Below are positions 25,511 through 34,306 of a DNA stretch of 64,000 bases, in pieces (positions within the stretch are counted from its first letter, which is position 1; each line of letters begins with the position of its first letter). Below the pieces are notes generated by a model. It was not told the origin of the DNA, ran no database searches, and saw nothing but the letters and a program-made list of their open reading frames with translations. Position numbers and translations under genes: made by a program. The stretch lies in contig CP069394.1 of the NCBI GenBank assembly GCA_016887485.1, forward strand, positions 620,001-684,000, written 5' to 3'. The DNA comes from Chloroflexota bacterium. Lineage in GTDB: Bacteria; Chloroflexota; Anaerolineae; Anaerolineales; Anaerolineaceae.

Positions 25511-25625
25511 TACGTTGTTCAATGGGCTTGATACCCACGTTCTCCTCAATTGATGAATAGGAAAAAGGTTCTAACTGTTCCTTTCATCAGCTTTACAGGT
25601 TATAATTCTGCTCCGGAGAAAAATT

Positions 25626-26348
25626 ATGGAAGAACGTGTACAGAAAATATTATCCAGGGCTGGCTACGGCTCAAGACGAGGCTGTGAAGCCTTGATTGAA
25701 GAAGGCCGCGTCACCGTCAATGGCAAGAAGATAAAATTAGGCGCCAAAGCGGATCCATCGACAGATGAGATCAAGCTTGATGGGGTACCTGTAGGTAAAC
25801 CTGAAAAGAAGGTTTATATTGCCCTGCATAAACCGAAGAATATGCTGTCGCTGGACGCGGGGGATGATCCCCGCCCAACGATCTTTGACATTGTTAAGGA
25901 TGAGCGGCATCTCTACCCGGTTGGACGGCTTGATTTTGATAGTGAGGGCTTGGTGCTGTTGACCAATGATGGTGAACTGGCCAACCATCTCACTCACCCC
26001 CGCTATGAACATGATAAGGAATATGAGGTCCGGGTCACACGCCGGCCGGATGATGAACAACTGGCTATCTTGCGGCGCGGGGTTGTCCTGGAAGATGGTT
26101 ACCGAACCTTACCTTCGGACATCGAAGTGATCAAAATGACCAAGAATGGGGCCTGGCTCAAAATGGTTCTGCGAGAGGGTAAAAACAGACAGATCCGGCG
26201 AATGGGCTCACGCATTGGTTTGCCCGTTCGCCAGATCCGTCGAGTGAGGATCGGGCCTATTGATCTAGGTAAGTTACAGCCCGGTAATTTCCGTTATCTG
26301 AAGCCTGATGAGATCAAAGCTCTTAGGGATTACGCCGATCTGGACTAG
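25626..26348 (+). CDS. Pseudouridine synthase of the RsuA/RluB family
   Basis: 240 residues. N-terminal S4 RNA-binding domain (about 1-60: RVQKILSRAGYGSRRGCEALI, then EEGRVTVNG, shown split) and the catalytic domain with GRLDFDSEGLVLLTNDGE, whose Asp (about residue 102) is the nucleophile. The motif KEYEVRVTRRP, and the GKNRQIRRM loop near the C-terminus, also match. RluB modifies 23S rRNA position 2605, RsuA 16S position 516; the S4-linked length and the SRAGYGSRR start favour RluB-type but do not prove it. Shine-Dalgarno CGGAGA precedes the ATG. The gene converges with the unknown membrane protein at 26356-27057. Confidence 0.93.
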   Translation: MEERVQKILSRAGYGSRRGCEALIEEGRVTVNGKKIKLGAKADPSTDEIKLDGVPVGKPEKKVYIALHKPKNMLSLDAGDDPRPTIFDIVKDERHLYPVGRLDFDSEGLVLLTNDGELANHLTHPRYEHDKEYEVRVTRRPDDEQLAILRRGVVLEDGYRTLPSDIEVIKMTKNGAWLKMVLREGKNRQIRRMGSRIGLPVRQIRRVRIGPIDLGKLQPGNFRYLKPDEIKALRDYADLD

Positions 26349-26355
26349 GCCTAGT

Positions 26356-27057
26356 TTATTCTTCTTCCTTACTTAATGCACGATTGATATTAATCAATAC
26401 GGCGGGTTGGATGCCGTCTTCTTCTTTACGATCGTATTTACGGATTGTGCGGCGTAACGCGTCGGGGGTCACAATAAGATTGGGAGCCTCATCAACGTTT
26501 CCAATTATTGTATCAGGGTGCATGGAGACCAGAATTCCCTTGATGGGAAGAACTTTATTTTCAGGCAGACTTTTACCGAGGGTTTTAGACAGAACTTCAA
26601 TGTTCGAATCGATATCCATTGCCGGTTTACCAATATTTTCCTGACCGAAAATTTTGAGCATCAACCTGCCGCCGCGTTGTTTCCATTTCTTGTCATAGTA
26701 AATCTCTCCGCCGGCCATGGTGGTTACTGGAATCCAAATGGCGGCAGGACCTACAAGCACCATTGGGACGGGTGTACTGTAGACATAGAAGGTGTAATCA
26801 TCGCTTAATTTGGAGAGATTATTAGCAATAACCTGGTCAAAACGTGGTTCGCGGCCAAAGCGGGTGACGAAATAGGTGCTGAGCTGAGCGATAATAAAAC
26901 CAACGATCAATGCAATGAAGGAAATCAGGGTCTTCGTGGGGTTTTGATCGAAGCTCATAATTAAGCCAAAGATCAAAATGGCGATGCCAGCAATTGATGC
27001 AACATTGCCAATGATTTTATTCCGTTTTATCAATTTATCATTTCGAACAATCTTCAT
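26356..27057 (-). CDS. Membrane protein with a NERD-like cytosolic domain
   Basis: 233 residues. Two hydrophobic helices (about 17-37 and 45-65) follow a short basic N-terminus; the rest (about 70-230) is soluble and contains YVYSTPVPMVLVGPAAIWIP, resembling the core of nuclease-related (NERD) domains, in which 'GP..i..i' follows a strand. The catalytic residues of that family are not clearly visible, so activity is uncertain. It follows plsX with a gap of 12 bases and probably shares its promoter. No specific function is known. Confidence 0.6.
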   Translation of the reverse strand: MKIVRNDKLIKRNKIIGNVASIAGIAILIFGLIMSFDQNPTKTLISFIALIVGFIIAQLSTYFVTRFGREPRFDQVIANNLSKLSDDYTFYVYSTPVPMVLVGPAAIWIPVTTMAGGEIYYDKKWKQRGGRLMLKIFGQENIGKPAMDIDSNIEVLSKTLGKSLPENKVLPIKGILVSMHPDTIIGNVDEAPNLIVTPDALRRTIRKYDRKEEDGIQPAVLININRALSKEEE

Positions 27058-27069
27058 ACCATTTTCCTC

Positions 27070-28068
27070 TTATTCTTCTATAATGCTTTCTGAAATTGCC
27101 TGGCGAAGTTCGCCCAGCAGATTATTGTCCATTGCTTGCTTGGCAGCGCGTACGGCACTGACCATAGCACGGGCATCGGACCGGCCGTGACCGACAAAGA
27201 CCAGGGCATCAATCCCCAGCAAGGGGGCTGCACCCGTTTCGGCTGGGTCGAGCATCTTCTTGATAGCGCCAAAGGCGGGTTTCGCCAACGCCGCACCGAT
27301 TTTTGTGCGGAAGGAACCCATTAATTCTTCTTTGAGTACGTCAATAATTAATTTGGCAACGGCTTCGGTGGATTTGAGCATCACATTGCCCGTGAAGCCA
27401 TCCGTTACAGCAACATCGGCTTTGCCACCAAAGAGTTCTTTGCCCTCGATGTTACCGATGAAATTCAGGGGGCTGGCCTCTAGCATGGGATAGGTCTCCC
27501 GAACGAGGTTATTGCCTTTGCCTTCTTCTTCACCGTTGGAGATCAGGCCAATTCTTGGGTTAGCCTTTTCCAGCATGGTTTTAGCGTAGATGTTACCCAT
27601 GGTCGCAAACTGCACCAGGAAATCCGGGCGGCATTCCGCATTGGCACCGATATCGAGTACCACGGCTTTGCCATCTTTGACGGGGAACACGGCGCAGAGA
27701 CAAGGGCGGATGACGCCTTTGATGTCTCCAAAGACCTTCTTGGCATAATACATGGCCATACCGGTGTTACCGGCGGTGACAAAGGCATCTGCTTTACCGG
27801 CTTTGACCAGTTCCATCCCAACCCGCATCGAATTTTGTTTCTTGGCGCGGGCCTCAACTATATGATCGCTCATGTCCAGCGCTTCAGGAGCATGGACAAT
27901 TTCAACCTTGGAATGATCACCAGGCAAGGCAGATAATTTCTGGGTGAGTACCTCTTCGGGACCCACCAGGATCACTTTTTCGTTCAGTTCGTTTGAGGCT
28001 GTAACGGCAGCCTGTACCTCTGGATCGGGCCGATCATCGCTTCCCATAGCATCTAAAACAATGGTCAT
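27070..28068 (-). CDS. plsX: Phosphate acyltransferase PlsX
   Basis: 332 residues from the ATG at 28068, preceded by AAGGAG. It converts acyl-ACP to acyl-phosphate for membrane lipid synthesis (with PlsY). The start MTIVLDAMGSDDRPDPEV is the family signature, followed by the conserved segments HAPEALDMSDH, TAGNTGMAM and LDIGANAECRPDFLVQFA (the last in pieces). The in-frame upstream ATG at 28110 would add 14 residues without homology. It diverges from tRNA-Leu; its 5' end is separated from the tRNA promoter by about 30 bases. Followed closely by the NERD-like membrane-protein gene. Confidence 0.95.
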   Translation of the reverse strand: MTIVLDAMGSDDRPDPEVQAAVTASNELNEKVILVGPEEVLTQKLSALPGDHSKVEIVHAPEALDMSDHIVEARAKKQNSMRVGMELVKAGKADAFVTAGNTGMAMYYAKKVFGDIKGVIRPCLCAVFPVKDGKAVVLDIGANAECRPDFLVQFATMGNIYAKTMLEKANPRIGLISNGEEEGKGNNLVRETYPMLEASPLNFIGNIEGKELFGGKADVAVTDGFTGNVMLKSTEAVAKLIIDVLKEELMGSFRTKIGAALAKPAFGAIKKMLDPAETGAAPLLGIDALVFVGHGRSDARAMVSAVRAAKQAMDNNLLGELRQAISESIIEE

Positions 28069-28099
28069 TTCATGCTCCTTTAGAAATATTGATAATTGC

Positions 28100-28127
28100 T
28101 TGACAACCAAATCAAGTTAGATATAAT
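28100..28127 (+). promoter_or_regulatory. Promoter of tRNA-Leu
   Basis: TTGACA at 28100-28105, 16 bases, TATAAT at 28122-28127: both hexamers are perfect consensus. Transcription would begin close to 28134, six bases before the mature tRNA. Confidence 0.8.
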
Positions 28128-28139
28128 TACTAGGCTCAT

Positions 28140-28222
28140 GCGCTGGTGCTGGAACTGGCAGACAGGCGTGGTTGAGGGCCACGTGCCGCTGAGGCGTGAG
28201 GGTTCGACTCCCTCCCAGCGCA
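28140..28222 (+). tRNA. tRNA-Leu (anticodon GAG)
   Basis: 83 bases. Acceptor stem GCGCTGG (28140-28146) pairs with CCAGCGC (28215-28221), discriminator A at 28222. The anticodon stem CGTGG/CCACG closes the loop TTGAGGG, anticodon GAG at 28174-28176, which reads CUC and CUU. A long variable arm (TGCC-GCTGA-GGCG) and a T-loop GAGGG-TTCGACT-CCCTC confirm a class II leucine tRNA. The CCA is not encoded. Preceded by a strong promoter. Confidence 0.97.
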
Positions 28223-28259
28223 TTGAACGATACAAGCACATTGATTGTGCTTGTTTTGT

Positions 28260-29669
28260 TTAAGGGAACAGCTCATCCAGCCAGGTCAGGGGATTGACCG
28301 GGGTATCGCCGATGTTTATTTCAAAATGCAGGTGGGGGCCTGCGGAACGGCCGGTATCACCGATTTGACCGATGATATCGCCGGCTTCGACATAATCGCC
28401 TACCTGAACATTGAAAGACGAGAGGTGAGCAAAGCCGGAATAAACGCCCCATCCGTGATCAATAAAAATCGCATTGCCTTTCACAGGCAGTTCCTGGGCG
28501 ACAATGACAACGCCAGAAGCAGGGGCATAAATATTCAAATTTGTAGCGCACACCGTAAAGTCCTGACCGGTATGGTAATAGTATAGTTTGCCGTCATTGT
28601 AATCCCGGTCTGCACCGTAATAACTGCTTAGGCAGGGTTCATCCACGGGGTAATAAAAGATGCCATCCCAATAACGTTCGGCAGATGGGCTGCTGAGCGC
28701 TTCTGCCAGGAAACTCTCTTCATCAGCAATCTCATCAGGATCCAGACCGGTATCCACATAAACATTTTGGAAACCGTAATTGACATCCTGCAGGAGCACT
28801 AATTGTTCAAAGGTTTGAGTTGTGCCATCCGCATGAGTGGCTGTGATGGATAGGGGATAGATCCCGGTTTCGGCCTGGGCTTGGATGCCGTGGAAGCTGT
28901 AGAATTGAGCGCCATCGTCTGAGTAGAATGGCAGCGCTTCACCATTGAATGACCCGGTGTATGTCGTGCCCTGGACTCCAATTACGCCGATTTCTAGGGT
29001 TTCGCCCTGGAGGATAGGCAGCGGGTTGATGGTGATGGTGGTCATCGAAAGGGTGCCATCGTTCACCGGTGTTTCTTCCAACAGACCATAGATGACATCT
29101 CCAGCCATCAGGTCCCAAGAACCCTCCAGTTGGTTTTGTTCTGACAGAAGCCAGGGAGAATTCCCGGTTTGGATGGCCGCCTCCAGAAGGGTTTCGCCAT
29201 CGTTTACAGTGGAGAGTGGGGTTAAGGTGCCCTCTTCATTGAGCGCAATGATAAGATCTACACCAGCGATGGCCTCTGAACGACTTGTGAGACGGTTGAC
29301 CTTAATCAAAGCCGCTGCATCAAGCTGGTATTTACGCAAGAGGGAGTCGAATGTCGCTCCAAAGGGTACGACCTCTGTGGTCAACAGGCCAGAAACCCCT
29401 TCCAGCCCTGGAATGATCAATTGCTGACCGATGGCAAGGGTGTTCGCGTCGGTGATGCCGTTGGCAGCCTGAATGGCATCTGCATCCACGCCGAAACGGA
29501 CGGCAATGGAACTGAGTGTGTCACCAGCTTGGACGATATAGATGGGGTTCCCTTCCTGCGAATTCGGAAGCGCATTCACGGCATATACTGGTGAGATGAT
29601 GAGGAACAGAAGGACAGCCAGAAGGGCTAAGGTACGTCGAGTGGGATTTTTCATGACAAGAGTCTTCAT
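28260..29669 (-). CDS. LysM and M23 peptidase (cell-wall endopeptidase)
   Basis: 469 residues. A signal peptide (about 1-31, TLALLAVLLFLIISPVYAV) leads to an N-terminal LysM domain (YIVQAGDTLSSIAVRFGVDA at about 44-88), at least one more divergent LysM-like unit (about 95-140) and an immunoglobulin-like central part, ending in an M23 metallopeptidase domain (about 350-465). Zinc residues are the His/Asp in YYHTGQDF and the His-x-His in GPHLHFEI, so it is likely active on peptidoglycan crosslinks outside the membrane. The first methionine (29669) and one five codons later (29654) both lack a good Shine-Dalgarno, so the start is uncertain. It stands alone between tRNA-Leu and exonuclease III. 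Confidence 0.9.
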   Translation of the reverse strand: MKTLVMKNPTRRTLALLAVLLFLIISPVYAVNALPNSQEGNPIYIVQAGDTLSSIAVRFGVDADAIQAANGITDANTLAIGQQLIIPGLEGVSGLLTTEVVPFGATFDSLLRKYQLDAAALIKVNRLTSRSEAIAGVDLIIALNEEGTLTPLSTVNDGETLLEAAIQTGNSPWLLSEQNQLEGSWDLMAGDVIYGLLEETPVNDGTLSMTTITINPLPILQGETLEIGVIGVQGTTYTGSFNGEALPFYSDDGAQFYSFHGIQAQAETGIYPLSITATHADGTTQTFEQLVLLQDVNYGFQNVYVDTGLDPDEIADEESFLAEALSSPSAERYWDGIFYYPVDEPCLSSYYGADRDYNDGKLYYYHTGQDFTVCATNLNIYAPASGVVIVAQELPVKGNAIFIDHGWGVYSGFAHLSSFNVQVGDYVEAGDIIGQIGDTGRSAGPHLHFEINIGDTPVNPLTWLDELFP

Positions 29670-29794
29670 TATTTTGAATCAGCCTTTATAATTTGGATAG
29701 GGCTGAGTAAAATCAGTAGGATATTTACATGGATCTGATATAAATTCAACTACCAAGTTTACCATAGGCTCTATGGGAAGTGAAAGGTGCCGAC

Positions 29795-30562
29795 GTGAAG
29801 ATAACGACGTGGAATGTCAATGGGTATCGAGCCGTTTTGAAGAAGAAAGCGCTGGATTGGGTGCCCGAGGTGGATCCGGATGTGCTTTGTTTACAGGAAA
29901 TTAAGGTCCAAAGGGACCAACTTACCGACGAAGAAGCGACTTTAGCCGGCTATGAGGTGGTTTGGAATCCCGCAGAACGTAAAGGCTACAGCGGTACGGC
30001 AACATTCTATAAGCAATTCCCGGATGGTGTTGAAAAGGGCTTTGGCCTGGAGAAATTTGACATTGAAGGTCGGGTGATCCGCTCACAATTCGGCGATATT
30101 TACCTCTATAATATTTATTTCCCAAATGGCGGCCAGGAAAATGCCCGAGTGCCCTATAAGTTGGAATTCTACGATGAACTGCTGAAAATATGTGATGGGC
30201 TACATCAGGAAGGTAAGAAGGTCATCATCACCGGCGATTTCAATACCGCTCATAATGAAATTGACCTGGCGAATCCGAAATCCAATTCAAAGAACACAGG
30301 TTTTTTACCCGAGGAACGGGTTTGGATTGATAAGTATCTCGAACATGGCTTTGTGGATGCGTACCGGCAGCTTTATCCTGAGCAAGTTGGATATACCTGG
30401 TGGACTTATCGGATGAATGCCCGGGCCAGAAATGTTGGCTGGCGGTTGGACTATTATTTGGTGTCGGAAAGCCTGATGGATCAGGTGGAGGATGTTGTGA
30501 TCCACGATGACATTATGGGATCTGATCATTGCCCAGTGAGTCTGACTTTGAAGGATGAATAA
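29795..30562 (+). CDS. xth: Exodeoxyribonuclease III
   Basis: 255 residues from a GTG at 29795; AAGGTG lies seven bases before it. An in-frame GTG 15 bases upstream has no room for a ribosome site. The start VKITTWNVNGYRA is typical of the AP-endonuclease/exonuclease III family; catalytic residues are the Glu of LQEIK, Asp of GDFNTAHNEIDL and His of GSDHCPV. It cuts DNA at abasic sites and degrades duplexes from 3' ends in base-excision repair. A terminator follows. Confidence 0.96.
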   Translation: MKITTWNVNGYRAVLKKKALDWVPEVDPDVLCLQEIKVQRDQLTDEEATLAGYEVVWNPAERKGYSGTATFYKQFPDGVEKGFGLEKFDIEGRVIRSQFGDIYLYNIYFPNGGQENARVPYKLEFYDELLKICDGLHQEGKKVIITGDFNTAHNEIDLANPKSNSKNTGFLPEERVWIDKYLEHGFVDAYRQLYPEQVGYTWWTYRMNARARNVGWRLDYYLVSESLMDQVEDVVIHDDIMGSDHCPVSLTLKDE

Positions 30563-30585
30563 GAATAAAACAACCAAGATTCATT

Positions 30586-30619
30586 ACCCGCTTGCAACAA
30601 CAAGCGGGTCTATTTTTTA
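30586..30619 (+). terminator. Terminator of xth
   Basis: 9-bp perfect stem ACCCGCTTG (30586-30594) with CAAGCGGGT (30601-30609), 6-base loop, followed by CTATTTTTT. Confidence 0.9.
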
Positions 30620-31753
30620 ATTTGATGTTTTAGAGAATTCTTCAAATTTCTTTCGGTAACTTCGCAGGTAAATGTTATTTGGCACCGGATGGGATAATTC
30701 CACCTTAAGTGCTTCCCAGTAGGATTCGAGTGCTTCGGGCATTTGGTTAAGCAGAGCCAGGTATTTCCCACGGTAGAAATGTGCCAGGGAGGAATTGGGG
30801 TGATGAACGAGGAGGATCTCTAACACTTCAAATGCCGAATCTCTGTCATCAGCCTCCCAAAGTCTGTTCATCAAATCCAGTAAGAACCAGTCGGGGGCAA
30901 TGACATCATAGCCCCAAAGATCAGATAGATTTTTATAATACTCTTTCAGTGCTGCGGTGGTTTTGATCTCGTCTTTGGGGACATAACCTTTGAAAAGGTG
31001 GAGTAATCCCTGAGCGATGGCTTGCGGGACACTCCAGCTGTGTCCAACATCATCAAACTCGAGATATTCAAAATCAAAGTTGGCTGGTTTTTCATCTTCG
31101 AGAAACTTTAGCAGGTTTTGAACGGATTCGTAGACCTCACCGCCTCTTTCATCCGTCCCACAGGTGATGACAGCTCGTTTCTTGTTTCTGAGTGGGGTTT
31201 CTTTAAAGAGCCGAATGACAAGTTCATTATCCCACCAGATGGCTGGGCCAAGGCAAAGGTAGTTATCAAATAAGTCCTGAAGCTGAACGACAGCATATAG
31301 TGCAAACAAGCCGCTGAATGACCAGCCGAGAACTGTGCGATCCGGTAATACTTGGTATTCGTGTTCGAGGTATGGAAATAGCTCCTGAGAAAGGAATTTA
31401 GCGAAAATGTCTGCCTTGCCCGCGGTTTTGAACATAGGTGGATCCTGAGGATCAGGCGTCGGGACAAAATCGCGGTCACGGTCAGTATTTTCAATTCCCA
31501 CAAGGATCATTTTGGGCAGGATATTACCCATGACCTCGACATCGGAATAAAAGAGAAGATTCGCTCTAACAATATCAAACAACCACTCGCCATCCAGGAC
31601 AATAAAGACCGGATAGTTTCTTTGGCATTGACCATAGCCTTCGGGTAACTGGATATAGATTTTTCGAGCTTCTCCCAATATTTCCGAACGGAGAGCAACT
31701 GTAATTGGTGGATTTAGGCTGCCTGTGGTTTTGTCGATCTCTGTTACTGGCAT
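30617..31753 (-). CDS. Esterase-D-like alpha/beta hydrolase
   Basis: 378 residues. The N-terminal 265 residues are an esterase of the Fes/IroE/putative-esterase family: the pattern KIYIQLPEGY, NYPVFIVLDGEWLFD, and the nucleophile elbow GWSFSGLFALYAV (Ser at about 149). The likely acid and His sit further along in KRAVITCGTDERGGEVYES and DVGHSWSVPQAIAQGL. The C-terminal 100 residues form a helical, TPR-like extension (LLDLMNRLWEADDRDSAFEVLE, then HPNSSLAHFYRGKYLALL). No signal peptide, so it is cytoplasmic. The substrate is unknown; siderophore esters are possible for this family but nothing nearby supports it. Confidence 0.85.
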   Translation of the reverse strand: MPVTEIDKTTGSLNPPITVALRSEILGEARKIYIQLPEGYGQCQRNYPVFIVLDGEWLFDIVRANLLFYSDVEVMGNILPKMILVGIENTDRDRDFVPTPDPQDPPMFKTAGKADIFAKFLSQELFPYLEHEYQVLPDRTVLGWSFSGLFALYAVVQLQDLFDNYLCLGPAIWWDNELVIRLFKETPLRNKKRAVITCGTDERGGEVYESVQNLLKFLEDEKPANFDFEYLEFDDVGHSWSVPQAIAQGLLHLFKGYVPKDEIKTTAALKEYYKNLSDLWGYDVIAPDWFLLDLMNRLWEADDRDSAFEVLEILLVHHPNSSLAHFYRGKYLALLNQMPEALESYWEALKVELSHPVPNNIYLRSYRKKFEEFSKTSN

Positions 31754-31800
31754 GACAATCTCCTAAGCAGAATCTGGTTCACTGAATGCTGGTGGAAGTT

Positions 31801-32598
31801 TTATTCAGTTATTCTTCCGACTGGGGCAATGTAGATCGTGAATTCATCTTTGCCATCCACTTCCAGCATTTCGTCCAGAAGGTCCTGTTCGTAGCTGGCC
31901 ACACCACAGGTCCCTGTGCCAATCGACTCGGCGGCGAGATATAAATTCTCACAATAATGGCCAATATCCATAGCCATTTCCCTTGCGGAAGTAAAGAGAT
32001 AACGCCACTCGTTGCGGTAGGGGACGACCGTCCAGATGAAGACCACTGCGCTGTCTTTCACAAAATTTTGCATGGCGTTGTCCGCCAAATATTGACAAAA
32101 ATCACTGCCGGTTTTCACCAGGACTAATTTGTTTTGGAGGCCTGAATACCGATAAATCCCAGGTTCAAGACCTTCAACCCGTTGGACGACCAGGTAGGTT
32201 TCAAAGGGGTGACGGGCGCCACCTGAAGGAGAGGTTCGTTTGGTCCAGATGTTTTTCGGTCCGATTTCGTGTACGCCGGCAACGGACCAGCAAAGGAAGG
32301 CCAACTCTTCAATTGAGAGATGTTCATCGGTGAACACCCGGTGACTGCGCCGCTTTTTAAATACCTGGATCAATGGCATCGTACCAAGAGAAATCTCATC
32401 AATTGAGGGCAGATCAATAAGGATTGCGTCTGCTGGTATGGCTTTTTCAAGGGGTGGGGCGGGGACATCCGACATCTGATCTGAGGTGAAACATTCATCG
32501 GGAACTTCTGTATTGGTGAATTTGTACGCTCGCAATTCGTCTCGTTCTTTTTGAATCAGTTCAGCCTTGATTTCTTCAATCCGAGTTTGGTCTATCAT
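31801..32598 (-). CDS. SagB-type nitroreductase-fold oxidoreductase
   Basis: 265 residues from an ATG at 32598 with GATGGGA upstream (in-frame ATG codons at 32613 and 32634 are alternatives). FMN-dependent nitroreductase fold of SagB/ThcOx type: KKRRSHRVFTDEHLSIEELA and the motif TSPSGGARHPFETYLVVQ. No partner cyclodehydratase, precursor peptide or protease lies nearby, so this is not evidence of a thiazole/oxazole natural product. It stands alone with a promoter. Confidence 0.85.
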   Translation of the reverse strand: MIDQTRIEEIKAELIQKERDELRAYKFTNTEVPDECFTSDQMSDVPAPPLEKAIPADAILIDLPSIDEISLGTMPLIQVFKKRRSHRVFTDEHLSIEELAFLCWSVAGVHEIGPKNIWTKRTSPSGGARHPFETYLVVQRVEGLEPGIYRYSGLQNKLVLVKTGSDFCQYLADNAMQNFVKDSAVVFIWTVVPYRNEWRYLFTSAREMAMDIGHYCENLYLAAESIGTGTCGVASYEQDLLDEMLEVDGKDEFTIYIAPVGRITE

Positions 32599-32651
32599 TT
32601 TGTTAATTCCCATCTCTATATTATTTAAATGCAAGGACCTAATCTTTTATA

Positions 32652-32679
32652 ATTATAATTATAAATTCAATAATATCAA
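32652..32679 (-). promoter_or_regulatory. Promoter of the SagB-like gene
   Basis: On the minus strand TTGATA (32674-32679), 16 bases, TATAAT (32652-32657), about 40-55 bases before the possible start codons. The area is a tandem of TATAAT-like triplets, which makes the exact -10 ambiguous. Confidence 0.5.
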
Positions 32680-32796
32680 TGATAGAAAGAAGTATATTTA
32701 ATAATTAAGGGTCTTAAGTTGAGCTAATTTCTTTCCCTGAAGAATATCTTTGCGATCTCAGCTAGTAATAAGATGTGGAAGGGAGAGAAGTAAAAG

Positions 32797-32830
32797 AAAT
32801 AGAGGCGCTAAATGCGCCTCTATTTTTAAT
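32797..32830 (-). terminator. Terminator of the gcv operon
   Basis: A perfect 12-bp stem (AAATAGAGGCGC at 32797-32808; GCGCCTCTATTT at 32814-32825) with a 5-base loop, flanked by A and T tracts on both sides. On the minus strand it follows the gcvPB stop by about 20 bases; the downstream flank has runs of T only in part, so efficiency from that side is less certain. Confidence 0.8.
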
Positions 32831-32848
32831 TTTAGTGGAATGAAATTG

Positions 32849-34306
32849 TTATTTCGGCATCCAGCAGCAGAGCACCAAATCTCGGGCGGCTTTGACTTCG
32901 TCGCAGCGGCGGATGGGCGTGTTATGCGGTGCCGTATGCAGGAGTTCAGGATCTTCGCGAGCTTCTTTGGCAATGGCTTTCATGGCCGCAGCGAAGGCGT
33001 CCAGCGTCTGCATGCTTTCCGTTTCAGTCGGCTCGATCATCAATGCTTCATGGACGATCAGAGGGAAGTAGTTTGTTGGCGGATGGAAGCCGTAATCCAT
33101 CAGGCGTTTGGCGACATCCAGCGCGTGAATATCGGGCAGATCCTTCCAGGTACCTTCCACAACAAATTCATGCATGCAGGTCCGGTCATAGGGGAGCGGA
33201 TAGTCTTCTTTGACCTTGGCCATCAGGTAATTGGCGTTCAGAACGGCCTTCTCAGCCACATCTCGCAGCCCAGAAGCGCCTAACATAGCAATATAGGTAA
33301 AGGCACGGATATGCACCCCAAATTGCCCGTAGAAGGCTTTCATGCGGCCGATGGATAACTTGGGGGTGTAGAACCCAAAGAAGGGTGGCGTTTCGTCGTC
33401 ACCTTCCTCAAGGATTGTGACAATCGGACTGGGGAGGTATTCCGCCAGGGCTTCTGAGACGCCCACGGGGCCGGACCCAGGGCCACCACCACCGTGCGGG
33501 GTGGAGAAGGTCTTGTGTAGGTTGAAGTGGATGATGTCAAAGCCGAGGTCGCCGGGGCGAACGATCCCAAGCAAGGCGTTCAGGTTAGCGCCATCGCCAT
33601 AAACCAGGCCGCCGGCTTCGTGTACCAGGCGGATCACTTCGAGGACGTTCTCATCAAAGAGGCCCAGTGTGTTGGGGTTGGTCAGCATCAGGCCAGCCAG
33701 GGTTTCATCACATTCGGCTTTGAGCGCTTCCAGATCCACATTGCCGCGTTCATCCGAGGGCAAGGCAACCACCTTGAACCCACTCATGGAGGAGGTCGCA
33801 GGATTGGTGCCGTGGGCGGAATCGGGGATCAGGATTTTGGTCCGCAGCGGTGAATTGTTTACCTGGTGGTATTTCTTGATGATCATCGCGCCGACCAACT
33901 CGCCCTGCGCGCCAGCGGAGGGTTGGATGGTGACGCTGTGGAAGCCGCTGAGTTCCTGCAGCCATTCCTGAAGTTGGTACATCAGGTAGAGCTCGCCTTG
34001 CACGGTAACTAGCGGTTGGAGGGGATGTGCGTTGGCCAAACCTGGCAAACGGGCCATTTCCTCGTTGATCTTGGGGTTGTATTTCATCGTGCAGGACCCA
34101 AGTGGATAGTAGCCACCATCAATTGAGTAGTTCAATTGGGAGAGGTGGGTGAAATGCCGGGTGACATCCAACTCAGAAAGTTGCGGTAGATGGAGTGAAT
34201 CCCGCTGGAGTTCCGTTGGCAGATCGTAATGCGGAACATCGGACTTGGCAAAAGTGACGCCTTTTCGACCGGATTGGGAGAGTTCGTAGATGGTAGGTTC
34301 AATCAT
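32849..34306 (-). CDS. gcvPB: Glycine dehydrogenase (decarboxylating) subunit 2
   Basis: 485 residues from the ATG at 34306 (AGGAGG six bases before; the start overlaps gcvPA by eight bases). PLP-binding C-terminal half of the split P-protein of the glycine cleavage system: the lysine in HFNLHKTFSTPHGGGGPGSGP binds PLP, and PSAGAQGELVGAMIIK plus SAHGTNPATSSM are conserved. Together with GcvPA it releases CO2 from glycine and passes the aminomethyl group to lipoyl-GcvH. Last gene of gcvH-gcvPA-gcvPB, ended by a strong hairpin. Confidence 0.97.
   Translation of the reverse strand: MIEPTIYELSQSGRKGVTFAKSDVPHYDLPTELQRDSLHLPQLSELDVTRHFTHLSQLNYSIDGGYYPLGSCTMKYNPKINEEMARLPGLANAHPLQPLVTVQGELYLMYQLQEWLQELSGFHSVTIQPSAGAQGELVGAMIIKKYHQVNNSPLRTKILIPDSAHGTNPATSSMSGFKVVALPSDERGNVDLEALKAECDETLAGLMLTNPNTLGLFDENVLEVIRLVHEAGGLVYGDGANLNALLGIVRPGDLGFDIIHFNLHKTFSTPHGGGGPGSGPVGVSEALAEYLPSPIVTILEEGDDETPPFFGFYTPKLSIGRMKAFYGQFGVHIRAFTYIAMLGASGLRDVAEKAVLNANYLMAKVKEDYPLPYDRTCMHEFVVEGTWKDLPDIHALDVAKRLMDYGFHPPTNYFPLIVHEALMIEPTETESMQTLDAFAAAMKAIAKEAREDPELLHTAPHNTPIRRCDEVKAARDLVLCCWMPK

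Noticed and set aside
25405-25625. Hairpins after gldA as a riboswitch
   Set aside because: They have no conserved aptamer sequence and lie past a stop codon; a terminator is likelier.
31801-32598. A thiazole/oxazole-modified peptide cluster suggested by SagB
   Set aside because: No SagC/SagD cyclodehydratase, precursor peptide or exporter is near; it is an isolated nitroreductase-fold gene.
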